DNA of 64,000 nt, from positions 1,426,001 to 1,490,000 of the forward strand of contig NZ_VTRU01000001.1 of the NCBI RefSeq assembly GCF_008274625.1, in the 5' to 3' direction. This document shows, piece after piece, positions 53,133-61,783 of this stretch. The position numbers and the translations under genes were made by a program. Source of the DNA: Chryseobacterium panacisoli. Lineage in GTDB: Bacteria > Bacteroidota > Bacteroidia > Flavobacteriales > Weeksellaceae. Position 1 is the first letter of the stretch. Every line of letters begins with the position of its first letter. The notes under the pieces are model-generated. The model had not been told where the DNA came from. It did no database searches and worked only from the letters and a program-made list of their open reading frames with translations.

Positions 53133-54047
53133 TTAGGAATTTTTTAATTGTTCAAAAAGTTCTTTCTGCTTTTCGGTAAGGTTCGTTGGCAGTTTCACTT
53201 CATAGGTTACAAAAAGATCTCCATGTTCTCCTTCTTTTTTATAGACAGGAAAACCTTTTCCTTTCAGCCTTACGGTGATTCCCGTTTGGGTTTCCGGTTT
53301 TACTTTAAGCTTTACACTTCCTTCCAGGGTATTAACAGTCACTTCTCCTCCCAAAACAGCAGTGTACAGGTCGATCACAACTTTAGTTTTCAGATCATCC
53401 CCGATTCTTTCAAAATTCGGATCAGCCGGAATATTGAAGGTGATATACAAATCTCCGTGAGGGCCTCCGTTTACCCCCGGATTCCCATGTCCTTTCAGTT
53501 TGATTTGCTGCCCGTCATATACTCCTGCCGGAATGCTGATTCTGACTTTCTTTCCATTAATATCAAAAGTTTGAGGATGAGTTTTCGCAGCATCTCTCAG
53601 ATTCAGATTCAATTCTGCTTTGATATCCTGTCCTTTGAATTTTCCGGAAGCTCTTCCCCGTGAGCTTTTACCAAATCCACTTCCTGCTCCACCGAACATA
53701 TTCTGGAAGAAATCTGAAAAGTCTTCCCCTTCACCAAAATCAGCGCCGGAGAATCCTCCGCCATAATTTTGTTGTTGATATTGTCTTTGTTGCTGTTGTT
53801 GGGCTTTTTCGTATTCTTCGCCGTGTTTCCAATGTTCTCCGTACTTATCGTATTTAGATCTGTTTTCCGGATTGCTGAGCACTTCATTGGCTTCATTCAA
53901 TTCTTTGAACTGTCTTTCTGCTTCCTTATCATCGGGGTTCAGATCAGGATGAAGTTTCCTGGCCTGTTTCCGGTATGCCTTTTTAATATCATCCTGTGTT
54001 GCGCTTTTATCTACGCCTAAAATTTTATAGTAATCTATATAAGCCAT
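53133..54047 (-). CDS. cbpA: DnaJ-family co-chaperone CbpA
   Basis: The 304-residue protein has an N-terminal J-domain ([20 protein letters not shown], with the DnaK-activating HPD in [11 protein letters not shown]), a Gln/Gly-rich linker (about 80-130) and the DnaJ C-terminal substrate-binding domains ([35 protein letters not shown]). The CxxCxGxG zinc finger of DnaJ is absent, which defines the CbpA class. It delivers clients to DnaK. The divergent symporter gene starts 93 bp away; a -7 element lies 17 bases before the ATG. Confidence 0.92.
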   Translation of the reverse strand: MAYIDYYKILGVDKSATQDDIKKAYRKQARKLHPDLNPDDKEAERQFKELNEANEVLSNPENRSKYDKYGEHWKHGEEYEKAQQQQQRQYQQQNYGGGFSGADFGEGEDFSDFFQNMFGGAGSGFGKSSRGRASGKFKGQDIKAELNLNLRDAAKTHPQTFDINGKKVRISIPAGVYDGQQIKLKGHGNPGVNGGPHGDLYITFNIPADPNFERIGDDLKTKVVIDLYTAVLGGEVTVNTLEGSVKLKVKPETQTGITVRLKGKGFPVYKKEGEHGDLFVTYEVKLPTNLTEKQKELFEQLKNS

Positions 54048-54063
54048 AGAAATGAGGTTTACC

Positions 54064-54071
54064 CAAATTTA
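54064..54071 (-). promoter_or_regulatory. -7 element of cbpA
   Basis: On the minus strand TAAATTTG fits TAnnTTTG, 16 bases before the ATG at 54047. Confidence 0.5.
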
Positions 54072-54118
54072 TGAAATTTAGGTCTGAAAATTGTATAACA
54101 AAATGTTAAAAATAAACC

Positions 54119-54126
54119 TATCTTTG
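54119..54126 (+). promoter_or_regulatory. -7 element of the dicarboxylate symporter gene
   Basis: TATCTTTG fits TAnnTTTG and ends 14 bases before the ATG at 54141, implying a very short leader. A TTG at 54091 is somewhat far for a -33 element. Confidence 0.5.
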
Positions 54127-54140
54127 ATAAAAAGCACCAC

Positions 54141-55340
54141 ATGAAAGAGGTACTGAAAAACTACTCCGGAATCCTATTTTTACTTTTGGGAATCACTATT
54201 GGAAGCATCATTGGAATTGTTGCTCCCGGTTTTGTAGAATATATAAAACCTTTGGGAGATATTTTTCTTAATCTTCTTTTTGTGAGTGTAGTTCCTTTGG
54301 TATTTTTTGCGGTATCCAATTCTATTTCTTCTTTGGAGCAGCAATCAAAATTTGGAAAAATCATCCTTGTGATGTCTCTTACCTTTTTATTCTTTATTCT
54401 CACAGCAGCTGTTTTTACCATCTGTGCAGTATATCTTTTCCCGGTTTCAGGAGTCTCAGGAAGTTCTGAGATCATTTCTGAAGCGGCAAATGATGATACA
54501 TGGGGCAACAGGATTGTAAGTTTCTTTACGGTAGGTGAATTCACTGAACTTTTTTCAAGAAGGAATATGCTGGCTCTTCTGGTATTTGCGTTTCTGACAG
54601 GATTTGCGGCTAGGAAAACCGAAGAAAAAGGACAGCCTTTCAGGGTTTTTATTGCTTCCGGATATGAGGTGATGAAAGAATTGCTTTTACTGGTCATGAA
54701 ACTTGCTCCCATTGGTTTGGGTGCTTACTTTGCTTATCAGGTAGCCACTTTAGGTCCTCAGCTTTTTGGGTTTTATGCTAAACCATTAGGATTGTATTAT
54801 GTTGCAGGAATCATTTACTTTCTGGTCTTCTTTTCAATTTATGCTTTTATGGCGAATGGACAGAAAGGAGTCAAAAGTTTCTGGACCAACGCGATCTACC
54901 CAACTCTAACTGCAATAAGCACCTGCAGCAGTTTTGCCACCATGCCTGCCAATTTACAGGCTGCATCAAAAATCGGAATAACCAACTCTATTGCCAATCT
55001 GGTGATTCCTATTGGGACGACCCTGCATAAAAACGGATCTTCTATGTCTTCAATCATCAAGATCTATGTAGCATTCTTAATCATTGGAAAAGATTTCTTT
55101 GATCCGGCCAACCTGCTTTTGGCATTGGGAATTACTGTATTTGTCAGTATTGTGGCCGGTGGTATTCCTAATGGTGGATATATCGGTGAGATGCTGATGA
55201 TCTCTGTGTATAAATTACCTCAGGAAGCGATCCCTGCTGTAATGATTATCGGAACTTTGGTAGATCCTTTAGCCACAGTGTTGAATGCTGTAGGAGACAT
55301 AGTCGCCGCCATGTTTGTCAACAGGTTTGTAAAGGTCTGA
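54141..55340 (+). CDS. Dicarboxylate/amino acid:cation symporter (DAACS)
   Basis: The 399-residue inner-membrane protein matches the GltP/DctA family: eight helices and two re-entrant hairpins, with the serine-rich motif AISTCSSFATMPANLQAA near residue 255 (TSSSxATLP type), NLVIPIGTTLHKNGSSM near residue 285, and PNGGYIGEMLMISVYKLP followed by LVDPLATVLNAVGD at the end, the substrate/cation sites. It would import glutamate, aspartate or C4-dicarboxylates with Na+ or H+. An unknown gene follows 27 bp downstream. Confidence 0.92.
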   Translation: MKEVLKNYSGILFLLLGITIGSIIGIVAPGFVEYIKPLGDIFLNLLFVSVVPLVFFAVSNSISSLEQQSKFGKIILVMSLTFLFFILTAAVFTICAVYLFPVSGVSGSSEIISEAANDDTWGNRIVSFFTVGEFTELFSRRNMLALLVFAFLTGFAARKTEEKGQPFRVFIASGYEVMKELLLLVMKLAPIGLGAYFAYQVATLGPQLFGFYAKPLGLYYVAGIIYFLVFFSIYAFMANGQKGVKSFWTNAIYPTLTAISTCSSFATMPANLQAASKIGITNSIANLVIPIGTTLHKNGSSMSSIIKIYVAFLIIGKDFFDPANLLLALGITVFVSIVAGGIPNGGYIGEMLMISVYKLPQEAIPAVMIIGTLVDPLATVLNAVGDIVAAMFVNRFVKV

Positions 55341-55367
55341 TGGTCATTTAACTATTTTCTTTAAAAG

Positions 55368-55880
55368 ATGAACTCATTTTACAAAAGCATTGGCTTATAC
55401 AACACCATTACTATTGATCTCAATATCAACAGTGCAGAACTTATACAAAGGTTATGGAAAGTAACTTACAAAACCAATACTACTTTCATATCCCTGGAAA
55501 AAGATTCTTCAATTCCTACCCGGTTTGAATATCGGGGGATGATTGATGCAAACACTTTCACCATTAAAAGAAGAGCAAGACTATTTGATATGAACAGAAA
55601 CAACCCTGTATTTCATGGAACTATTTCTGATAAAAATGGGCAATCTTCTGTCTCCGTAGAATTTTTCCCCTCAGGATTTCAGATTTTTAATTGGGTGATG
55701 ATTCTGTGCTTTTGTTTAATTATGATTTCTGTCAATATACAAGGTGATCAAAGAGATCTTATGTTCGCTGGAGTAGCTTTGGTAATTGCTGTTGCTCAAT
55801 ATTTTATTCTAAAAAGAGGAATTTCAAGAGGCAAATATGAATTTGAAAGAGAGCTTATTTATATTGCACAAAAACCTTAA
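55368..55880 (+). CDS. Hypothetical membrane protein
   Basis: The 170-residue protein has a soluble N-terminal domain of about 105 residues and two C-terminal helices (IFNWVMILCFCLIMISV and LMFAGVALVIAVAQYFIL), with a basic tail. Orientation suggests a cytoplasmic head. No family recognised. It follows the symporter by 27 bp and is convergent with DUF779, ending 8 bases from it. Confidence 0.6.
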   Translation: MNSFYKSIGLYNTITIDLNINSAELIQRLWKVTYKTNTTFISLEKDSSIPTRFEYRGMIDANTFTIKRRARLFDMNRNNPVFHGTISDKNGQSSVSVEFFPSGFQIFNWVMILCFCLIMISVNIQGDQRDLMFAGVALVIAVAQYFILKRGISRGKYEFERELIYIAQKP

Positions 55881-55888
55881 ATCTATAT

Positions 55889-56272
55889 TTACTCACTCCG
55901 TTTTACCGGTTCCAGCTTTTCATATTCATCGGGCGTGAAAAGTCTGTAATGAACTTTAAAAGTTTTCCCTAAAGGTGTTTCCAGTGAAAAGCCACCTGGC
56001 CCGAAACCGTCTGTAACATCTAATGTAAAATGTGAATATTTCCAGTATTCAAAAAGATCACGGTCTATCCAGAACTCATATCCATTGATGGTTCCGATCA
56101 TGGCATCATTCATCCTGGGAAAAAAGCCTCCTTTTTCAAAACATTGCGGCTGTGTGCCTTCGCAACATCCTCCTGCCTGATAAAACATGAGTGGTCCATA
56201 TTGATCTTCAAGTTTACGAATCACTTCAAGAGCCTCTTCCGTTGCAGAAAGTCTTGATATTTTTGCTTCCAT
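55889..56272 (-). CDS. DUF779 protein
   Basis: The 127-residue protein matches DUF779 with MFYQAGGCCEGTQPQCFEKG, a Cys-rich segment, and LDVTDGFGPGGFSLETPLG. Genes of this family are regularly found beside aldehyde dehydrogenases and alcohol dehydrogenases, as here; the function is unknown, and the CC...C cluster hints at metal or thiol chemistry (inference). It is the third gene of the minus-strand set after ALDH and ADH, separated from adh by a terminator-like hairpin. Confidence 0.85.
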   Translation of the reverse strand: MEAKISRLSATEEALEVIRKLEDQYGPLMFYQAGGCCEGTQPQCFEKGGFFPRMNDAMIGTINGYEFWIDRDLFEYWKYSHFTLDVTDGFGPGGFSLETPLGKTFKVHYRLFTPDEYEKLEPVKRSE

Positions 56273-56307
56273 TATTTTTATTCTAGCTTATGGCAAACCT
56301 TATTATT

Positions 56308-56342
56308 AAAAAAGATCCCGGCAAGTAATTCTAACCGGGATC
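56308..56342 (-). terminator. Terminator between ADH and DUF779 genes
   Basis: On the minus strand GATCCCGG pairs perfectly with CCGGGATC over a 13-nt loop, followed by TTTTTT. Confidence 0.85.
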
Positions 56343-56358
56343 AGCAACACATCATCAA

Positions 56359-57393
56359 TTAATTTGAACCGGCAATATCCAAAACGATTCTGCCGTCTAT
56401 CTGTCCTTTTTTCATTTTATCGAATACCTCATTGATATCTTCAAGTTTTGCAGAAGTCACTGTAGCTTTTACCAATCCTTCATTGGCAAAATCCAATGCT
56501 TCCTGCAAATCTTTTCGCGTTCCTACAATAGACCCTCTCACCGTAATTCTTTTCAAAACCGTTTCAAAAATCGGCAGTTCAAAAGAGCCGGGAGGGAGGC
56601 CGTTCAGAGCAATAGTACCTTTTCTTCTCAAAACATCTATTCCCTGTTTGAAAGCAATAGGTGAAACAGCCGTAATCAGCGCACCATGCATCCCGCCGAC
56701 TTCTTTATCCAAATATTCTCCGGGATCAGTATTTTTTGCATTGACAACCAGATCTGCACCTAATTTTTTTGCCAGTTCAAGCTTGTCATCTGCAACATCA
56801 ATGGCTGCGACATGCATTCCCATTGCTTTGGCATACTGAACTGCTACATGTCCCAACCCACCGATGCCTGAAATGGCTACCCATTCTCCAGGTTTCGTTT
56901 CTGTTTCCTTCAATCCTTTATAAACAGTTACTCCGGCACATAAAATAGGAGCAATTTCCAAAAAGTTAACATCAGACTTCAAATGACCTACGTATCTTGA
57001 ATCTGCAATAACGTATTCTGCAAAACCGCCATCTACACTGTAGCCACCGTTTTTCTGTGCTTCACAAAGGGTTTCCCATCCTGTGATACAGTAGTCACAA
57101 CAGCCACAAGCACTGTACAGCCACGGAACTCCTACCGCATCACCTTCTTTTACAAAAGCCTCAGGTCCGCAAGCTACAACAATACCTACCCCTTCATGTC
57201 CTGGAATAAGAGGCATCTTAGGTTTTGCAGGCCAATCACCATCTACAGCATGCAAGTCTGTATGACAAACCCCGCAGGCAATTACTTTAACGAGGACTTC
57301 ATATCTTCCGGGTTCTCTTACGGGTACTTCTTCAATTTTCAGAGGCTGGCCGTAGCCCTGAACTACTGCCGCTTTCATTGTTTTTGGAATCAT
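56359..57393 (-). CDS. adhP: Zinc-dependent alcohol dehydrogenase (AdhP type)
   Basis: The 344-residue medium-chain dehydrogenase oxidises primary alcohols to aldehydes with NAD+. Catalytic zinc ligands lie in [18 protein letters not shown] and [10 protein letters not shown], with a third Cys further on; the structural zinc loop is the four-Cys stretch [15 protein letters not shown]. The cofactor loop is [18 protein letters not shown] near residue 178. Length and motifs match E. coli AdhP and Bacillus AdhA. It lies downstream of the aldehyde dehydrogenase gene, with a 206-bp gap that contains the GC-rich structured element. Together the two would convert ethanol to acetate. Confidence 0.9.
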   Translation of the reverse strand: MIPKTMKAAVVQGYGQPLKIEEVPVREPGRYEVLVKVIACGVCHTDLHAVDGDWPAKPKMPLIPGHEGVGIVVACGPEAFVKEGDAVGVPWLYSACGCCDYCITGWETLCEAQKNGGYSVDGGFAEYVIADSRYVGHLKSDVNFLEIAPILCAGVTVYKGLKETETKPGEWVAISGIGGLGHVAVQYAKAMGMHVAAIDVADDKLELAKKLGADLVVNAKNTDPGEYLDKEVGGMHGALITAVSPIAFKQGIDVLRRKGTIALNGLPPGSFELPIFETVLKRITVRGSIVGTRKDLQEALDFANEGLVKATVTSAKLEDINEVFDKMKKGQIDGRIVLDIAGSN

Positions 57394-57463
57394 ATTTTAT
57401 TTTTTGGTTTGAGTTATTGGGCTATTAGTTTTTATCTCCAAATCTGAACATGTAATTCCTCTG

Positions 57464-57590
57464 CGTGAGGGATAGTAAGGGCGGCGAGGAACGAGCCGGT
57501 GCGGAATACAATGCAGCACCGAAACGAAGTGCAGCCCTGCATAGCCCGACCGTTTTGCCCTGGAAAAAGCCAAGGCAATCGGGCACGTCC
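57464..57590. repeat. GC-rich structured intergenic element (REP-like)
   Basis: In an AT-rich genome this block has 38/60 G+C in the line 57481-57540. It folds into nested hairpins: GCCCGA/TCGGGC (57544-57549/57579-57584) enclosing TTGCC-x-TGG/CCA-x-GGCAA; GGTGC/GCACC (57498-57502/57516-57520); and an outer CGTG/CACG closing pair. Similar GC-rich GGATAG-containing elements recur between genes in Chryseobacterium genomes (from memory). No coding potential. Confidence 0.7.
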
Positions 57591-57599
57591 TAAATAATA

Positions 57600-59129
57600 T
57601 TAAAAGAAACCTAGCTTATTCTTGTTATAAGAAATCAGCATGTTTTTGGTTTGGCGGTAATGATCGAGCATCATTTTATGATTTTCTCTTCCGATTCCTG
57701 ACTGTTTGTATCCTCCGAAAGGCGCTCCTGCAGGGTAAGAGTGATATTGGTTTACCCATACTCTTCCGGCTTCTATCTGACGGGGAATATTATACAGCTG
57801 GTGAGCATCTCTTGTCCAAACGCCTGCACCAAGACCGTAGATGGTATCATTGGCAATTTTCACCGCATCTTCTTCATCTTTGAAGGTGGTAAACGCCAGC
57901 ACCGGACCGAAAATTTCTTCCTGGAAGATTCTCATTCTGTTGTTTCCTTTGAAAATCGTCGGCTGAATGTAGTATCCGTCTTCCAGATCTTCACCAAGGT
58001 GGTTTACTTCTCCTCCTACCAGAACTTCAGCTCCTTCTTCTATTCCCAGCTGGATATAGGAAAGGATTTTATCTTTCTGAATTTTTGAAGCCTGTGCTCC
58101 CATCATCACGGTTTTATCCAGAGGATTTCCTACTTTGATGGCTTTTACTCTTTCGATTACCTTTTCAATAAAAGCATCTGCAATATCTTCCTGAACGAGT
58201 AATCTTGAAGGGCATGTACAAATTTCTCCCTGGTTAAGGGCAAAAAGAACGGCTCCTTCTATCGCTTTATCTAAAAACTCGTCATCGGCATCCATTACAG
58301 AATTGAAGAAAACATTCGGTGATTTCCCACCCAATTCCAAGGTCACAGGAATGATATTTTCTGTTGCGTACTGCATCACGAGACGTCCTGTAGCGGTAGA
58401 CCCTGTAAATGCGGCTTTTGCCACTTTCGGATTGGTCACCAGAGCTCTTCCAAGTTCTGCTCCAAATCCGTTGACAATATTGATAACCCCAGCTGGTAAA
58501 AGATCTCCAATAAGTTCCATCAAAACCATGATGGAAACGGGGGTACTTTCTGCGGGTTTCAAAACCACACAGTTTCCTGCAGCCAATGCCGGAGCCAGTT
58601 TCCAAACCGCCATGAGTATCGGGAAATTCCATGGGATGATTTGTGCGATTACTCCAAGGGGCTCGTGAACGATCAGCGATACGCTATCTTTATCCAGTTC
58701 GTTATGAGATCCTTCATCGGCACGGATAACAGAGGCGAAATATCTGAAATGGTCAATCGCCAAAGGTAAATCCGCAGCCAATGTTTCTCTCACTGCTTTT
58801 CCGTTATCTATGGTTTCTACGGTAGCAAGATATTCCAGATTCTGCTCTATTCTGTCGGCAATTTTATTCAGGATAATACTTCTTTCCGTAGAGGAAGTGT
58901 TTTTCCAGGTGCGGAATGCTTTTTCTGCGGCGTCTACAGCCAGTTCCAAATCTTCTTTGGAAGAATGGGCAACCTGAGTGAAGTTCTTGCCATCCACGGG
59001 CGAGACTACATCAAAATACTGCCCTTTAACAGGTGGCGTGAATTTCCCGTCAATATAGTTATCATATCTGCTTTTAAATTCCGGACGCTGTAAAAGCGTT
59101 GTTGATCTTGGTTCTGTAATAGTGCTCAT
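57600..59129 (-). CDS. Aldehyde dehydrogenase (AldB/ExaC type)
   Basis: The 509-residue NAD(P)-dependent enzyme oxidises acetaldehyde-like aldehydes to acids. It has the Glu motif [10 protein letters not shown], catalytic Cys in [11 protein letters not shown] (the E. coli AldB and Pseudomonas ExaC form NQGE(I/V)CTCPSR), [20 protein letters not shown] for the cofactor and the C-terminal [20 protein letters not shown]. The start is the ATG at 59129 ([18 protein letters not shown]); an in-frame TTG lies 33 bases upstream. First gene of the ALDH-ADH-DUF779 set; diverges from the AraC regulator at 59312. Confidence 0.92.
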   Translation of the reverse strand: MSTITEPRSTTLLQRPEFKSRYDNYIDGKFTPPVKGQYFDVVSPVDGKNFTQVAHSSKEDLELAVDAAEKAFRTWKNTSSTERSIILNKIADRIEQNLEYLATVETIDNGKAVRETLAADLPLAIDHFRYFASVIRADEGSHNELDKDSVSLIVHEPLGVIAQIIPWNFPILMAVWKLAPALAAGNCVVLKPAESTPVSIMVLMELIGDLLPAGVINIVNGFGAELGRALVTNPKVAKAAFTGSTATGRLVMQYATENIIPVTLELGGKSPNVFFNSVMDADDEFLDKAIEGAVLFALNQGEICTCPSRLLVQEDIADAFIEKVIERVKAIKVGNPLDKTVMMGAQASKIQKDKILSYIQLGIEEGAEVLVGGEVNHLGEDLEDGYYIQPTIFKGNNRMRIFQEEIFGPVLAFTTFKDEEDAVKIANDTIYGLGAGVWTRDAHQLYNIPRQIEAGRVWVNQYHSYPAGAPFGGYKQSGIGRENHKMMLDHYRQTKNMLISYNKNKLGFF

Positions 59130-59208
59130 ATTAGTCTTGTTTTTATTTTTCGATAAAGCCAAATTACAGTGACATGCCCAAAAGAGTATAGCACAATCCT
59201 ATAAAAAA

Positions 59209-59226
59209 AGTGTAAAATAGTGCAAA
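59209..59226. promoter_or_regulatory. Tandem half-sites in the ALDH / AraC divergent region
   Basis: AGTGTAAA (59209-59216) and AGTGCAAA (59219-59226) lie 10 bp apart in the 182-bp gap between the aldehyde dehydrogenase gene and its divergent AraC-type regulator. They are candidate regulator half-sites. Confidence 0.4.
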
Positions 59227-59274
59227 GGGTTCAATTTTAGTATTTTATTAACAGCAACGTACTTCCAAATTCTC

Positions 59275-59282
59275 TATATTTG
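59275..59282 (+). promoter_or_regulatory. -7 element of the second AraC regulator gene
   Basis: TATATTTG fits TAnnTTTG, 29 bases before the ATG at 59312. Confidence 0.5.
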
Positions 59283-59311
59283 AGTTACCTCCTTTTCAAA
59301 AAAATTTAGAA

Positions 59312-60235
59312 ATGAATAACAATAGTAAGATTTTATTAAATACTCCTGAATTACGTAAGGAAAGCCAACTATTGAGTCTTGTTGAACACCAGACGAAATT
59401 CAATCTAAACAATTGTGAATTCAGTATTTATGAAACTCATAAGACTGCTTTCGATGTAAAACTTCATTTTGAAAATATTGCATTTACAGCGATGCTGAGA
59501 GGTAAGAAACATATGAAACTGGATAATAAGACCAGTTATTTTGATTATTATCCGGGGGAAAGTATTCTGGTAGCCCCGGGGGAAACCATGGTGATTGATT
59601 TTCCTGAGGCGGATGAAACCCCTACCCAATGTATTTCTTTAAGTCTTAATCCTGATTTTATAGAAGATTCTCTGAATTATCTCAATTATCACCTTCCAAA
59701 AGTGGATGAAACTTCGCAATGGAACATTCAGCTGGAGGAATATTTTCTGTTTAATAATAAAGCTTTGGCTTCCGCGACCAATAATATTATGAGAATTGCC
59801 ATGGATGATAATTCACAAAAGGATATCATGGCTGATTTTGCACTGAAAGAGCTTCTGATAAGACTAATGCAGACCCAGGCAAGAGGTATGGTAGAAAAAA
59901 ATATTGTTAAAAATAAATCCAGAATAGGTTTTGTAGTAGATTATATTAAAAGAAACCTACACCAGAAATTGTCTATTGACAGTATCGCGAAGCTGGCCTA
60001 TGTAAGCAAGTCAAATTTCTTCAAAATGTTCAAAGACGAACTGGGAACTTCCCCTAATGATTTTATTTTGCAGGAAAGGATCACCCGTGCGAAAGAATTA
60101 TTAGCCAGCCAGACAAGCATTAAAGAAACAGCTTTTCAAACTGGGTTTTCAGATACAAATTATTTTACAAGAGTATTTAAACAATTGGAGGGAGTAACTC
60201 CGAAAAGTTATCAGGACAAAATGGTTCTGAGATAA
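59312..60235 (+). CDS. AraC-family transcriptional regulator (of the alcohol/aldehyde genes)
   Basis: The 307-residue protein has an N-terminal cupin-like region of about 190 residues and a C-terminal AraC domain: first HTH SIDSIAKLAYVSKSNFFKMF, linker, second HTH IKETAFQTGFSDTNYFTRVF and the signature FKQLEGVTPKSYQDKM. The gene is divergent from the ALDH-ADH-DUF779 set, with candidate tandem half-sites between them, so activation of those genes by an alcohol or aldehyde is the simplest reading (inference). A terminator follows. Confidence 0.9.
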   Translation: MNNNSKILLNTPELRKESQLLSLVEHQTKFNLNNCEFSIYETHKTAFDVKLHFENIAFTAMLRGKKHMKLDNKTSYFDYYPGESILVAPGETMVIDFPEADETPTQCISLSLNPDFIEDSLNYLNYHLPKVDETSQWNIQLEEYFLFNNKALASATNNIMRIAMDDNSQKDIMADFALKELLIRLMQTQARGMVEKNIVKNKSRIGFVVDYIKRNLHQKLSIDSIAKLAYVSKSNFFKMFKDELGTSPNDFILQERITRAKELLASQTSIKETAFQTGFSDTNYFTRVFKQLEGVTPKSYQDKMVLR

Positions 60236-60258
60236 TCTATTTACAAATTTATATAAAA

Positions 60259-60282
60259 AAGAGCCCCATTTCTGGGACTCTT
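60259..60282. terminator. Bidirectional terminator between AraC regulator and SusD
   Basis: AAGAG-C-CCCA pairs with TGGG-A-CTCTT across a TTTC loop, flanked by A and T runs. Confidence 0.7.
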
Positions 60283-60308
60283 CTTAAAAAATATATTAAA
60301 ATTAGATC

Positions 60309-61769
60309 TTAATACTTGTCATTCTGCTTAATATTCGGGTTTGCCTGAATAGCAGAAATAGGAATTGGCCATTGCCATTTGAAGCTTCCAACCGGAAGAT
60401 TCTGTGCTACAGGAGGTGTACCTGTACCATCAAAAAGATCTCCTTTACCTGATCTCTGAACAGGAAGACCTAGTCTCTTTAATGTATACCATCTGTCATT
60501 TTCAAATGCAAGCTCCAGTCTTCTTTCTTTCAGGATAGCATCTAAAAGTGCCTGTCCTGTTTCTGTACCAGGAGTAAATGTAGTATATCTTTCAGCTCTC
60601 AGTTTATTTAACAAAACTAATGCCTGCGCACCATTACCTGTTCTGTAATAGGCTTCAGCAACGTTTAGCAACACTTCAGCTCCTCTTAAATATCTTACCG
60701 GAACGATATTAGATGGCAAACCAGTAATACCAGCATATTTTGTAACATGATTATACTTTTGTTTGCTATAGATATCTGTAGTAAAATAAGCAGATTTTCT
60801 TACATCATTATCTGTATAGGCAGTATATAGGTCATAATCTACAACAAATTCTGATCTTAACGCTGGAACAGCCTGATTGTAAGCAACTCCTACTGTGTTT
60901 TGCTCAGCTGCGGAATTTGATACCTGGAATAAAACGCCATCATTAATATCTCCTTCTTTTTCTTTCCAAATCTTATAAAAATTAGATTTTAGAGTAACGC
61001 TGGAAGAAATTCCCAATGCCAGTTCACCATATTTGATTGTGTTAGCATAGTCTCCTCTGTAAAGATTTACTCTTGACAATAATCCATATATTGCAGCCTT
61101 GCTCAATCTTCCTTTATCCAAATCATTTTGAGTAATATTATCAGCAGCAAATAATAAATCTGCTATAACTTTATCATATACCTGATCAACGGTAAGATTT
61201 CTGGATGATGTATTATTTAGAGGAGAATATGTCTCTGAATAATAAATTCCGATTGTATTTTTAGCTTCTGCAGATTGAGTTGGGATTTGGGAATATGCTC
61301 TTACAATATCAAAGTGAGCTATTGCTCTTAATGCTCTTGCTTCAGCTTCCAAATTTGTTTTCTGTGTTCCGGACAATACTCCGTTATTGATATATTTCAA
61401 AACAAAGTTAGCTCTGCTGATTACAAGGTAAGCAGCAGTATACAATCCTGTTGTTTGTGAATTATCTGATGAAAATTCAAAGTTCGAAGCAGCAAAATTG
61501 GTATTTCTTCCTGTAGTTGTACGAACAAGGTTATCAGTGGTAAGATCACCCATGATAAGCTGATTTCCCGTATCACTAGTATAATACCCGGCTCCTTTAA
61601 GAGCTGTATAGGCACCATCCATAGCTTGTCTGAAGGTCTCAGGTCTGGTCATTGCCTGCTCCTGATCTTCATTGATTGACGAGATTTGATCTAGATTTCT
61701 GTCGCAAGACGTTAACGAAACAAAGATGGTTAACGCAGCTAAACTTATTTTTATTATATTCTTTTTCAT
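60309..61769 (-). CDS. RagB/SusD-family nutrient-uptake lipoprotein (second locus)
   Basis: The 486-residue lipoprotein has a signal peptide and lipobox (TIFVSLTSC, Cys22) followed by DRNLDQISSINEDQEQAM. SusD helices include EARALRAIAHFDIVRAYSQIP, and the end carries AILKERRLELAFENDRWYTLKRLGLP and IPISAIQANPN, typical of the family. It pairs with the SusC gene whose stop is 14 bases upstream. The ATG at 61769 is chosen, since the ATG at 61781 adds four residues only. Substrate unknown; no enzyme gene is visible next to it. Confidence 0.92.
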   Translation of the reverse strand: MKKNIIKISLAALTIFVSLTSCDRNLDQISSINEDQEQAMTRPETFRQAMDGAYTALKGAGYYTSDTGNQLIMGDLTTDNLVRTTTGRNTNFAASNFEFSSDNSQTTGLYTAAYLVISRANFVLKYINNGVLSGTQKTNLEAEARALRAIAHFDIVRAYSQIPTQSAEAKNTIGIYYSETYSPLNNTSSRNLTVDQVYDKVIADLLFAADNITQNDLDKGRLSKAAIYGLLSRVNLYRGDYANTIKYGELALGISSSVTLKSNFYKIWKEKEGDINDGVLFQVSNSAAEQNTVGVAYNQAVPALRSEFVVDYDLYTAYTDNDVRKSAYFTTDIYSKQKYNHVTKYAGITGLPSNIVPVRYLRGAEVLLNVAEAYYRTGNGAQALVLLNKLRAERYTTFTPGTETGQALLDAILKERRLELAFENDRWYTLKRLGLPVQRSGKGDLFDGTGTPPVAQNLPVGSFKWQWPIPISAIQANPNIKQNDKY

Positions 61770-61783
61770 AAAGCTATTCAATA

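Noticed and set aside
53148..53663. 171-codon plus-strand frame antisense to cbpA
   Set aside because: Composition is Phe/Ser-rich antisense type and the minus strand clearly encodes a DnaJ-family protein.
58282..58668. Overlapping frames of about 120 codons inside the aldehyde dehydrogenase gene
   Set aside because: The ALDH catalytic motifs on the main frame are intact, so these are shadows.
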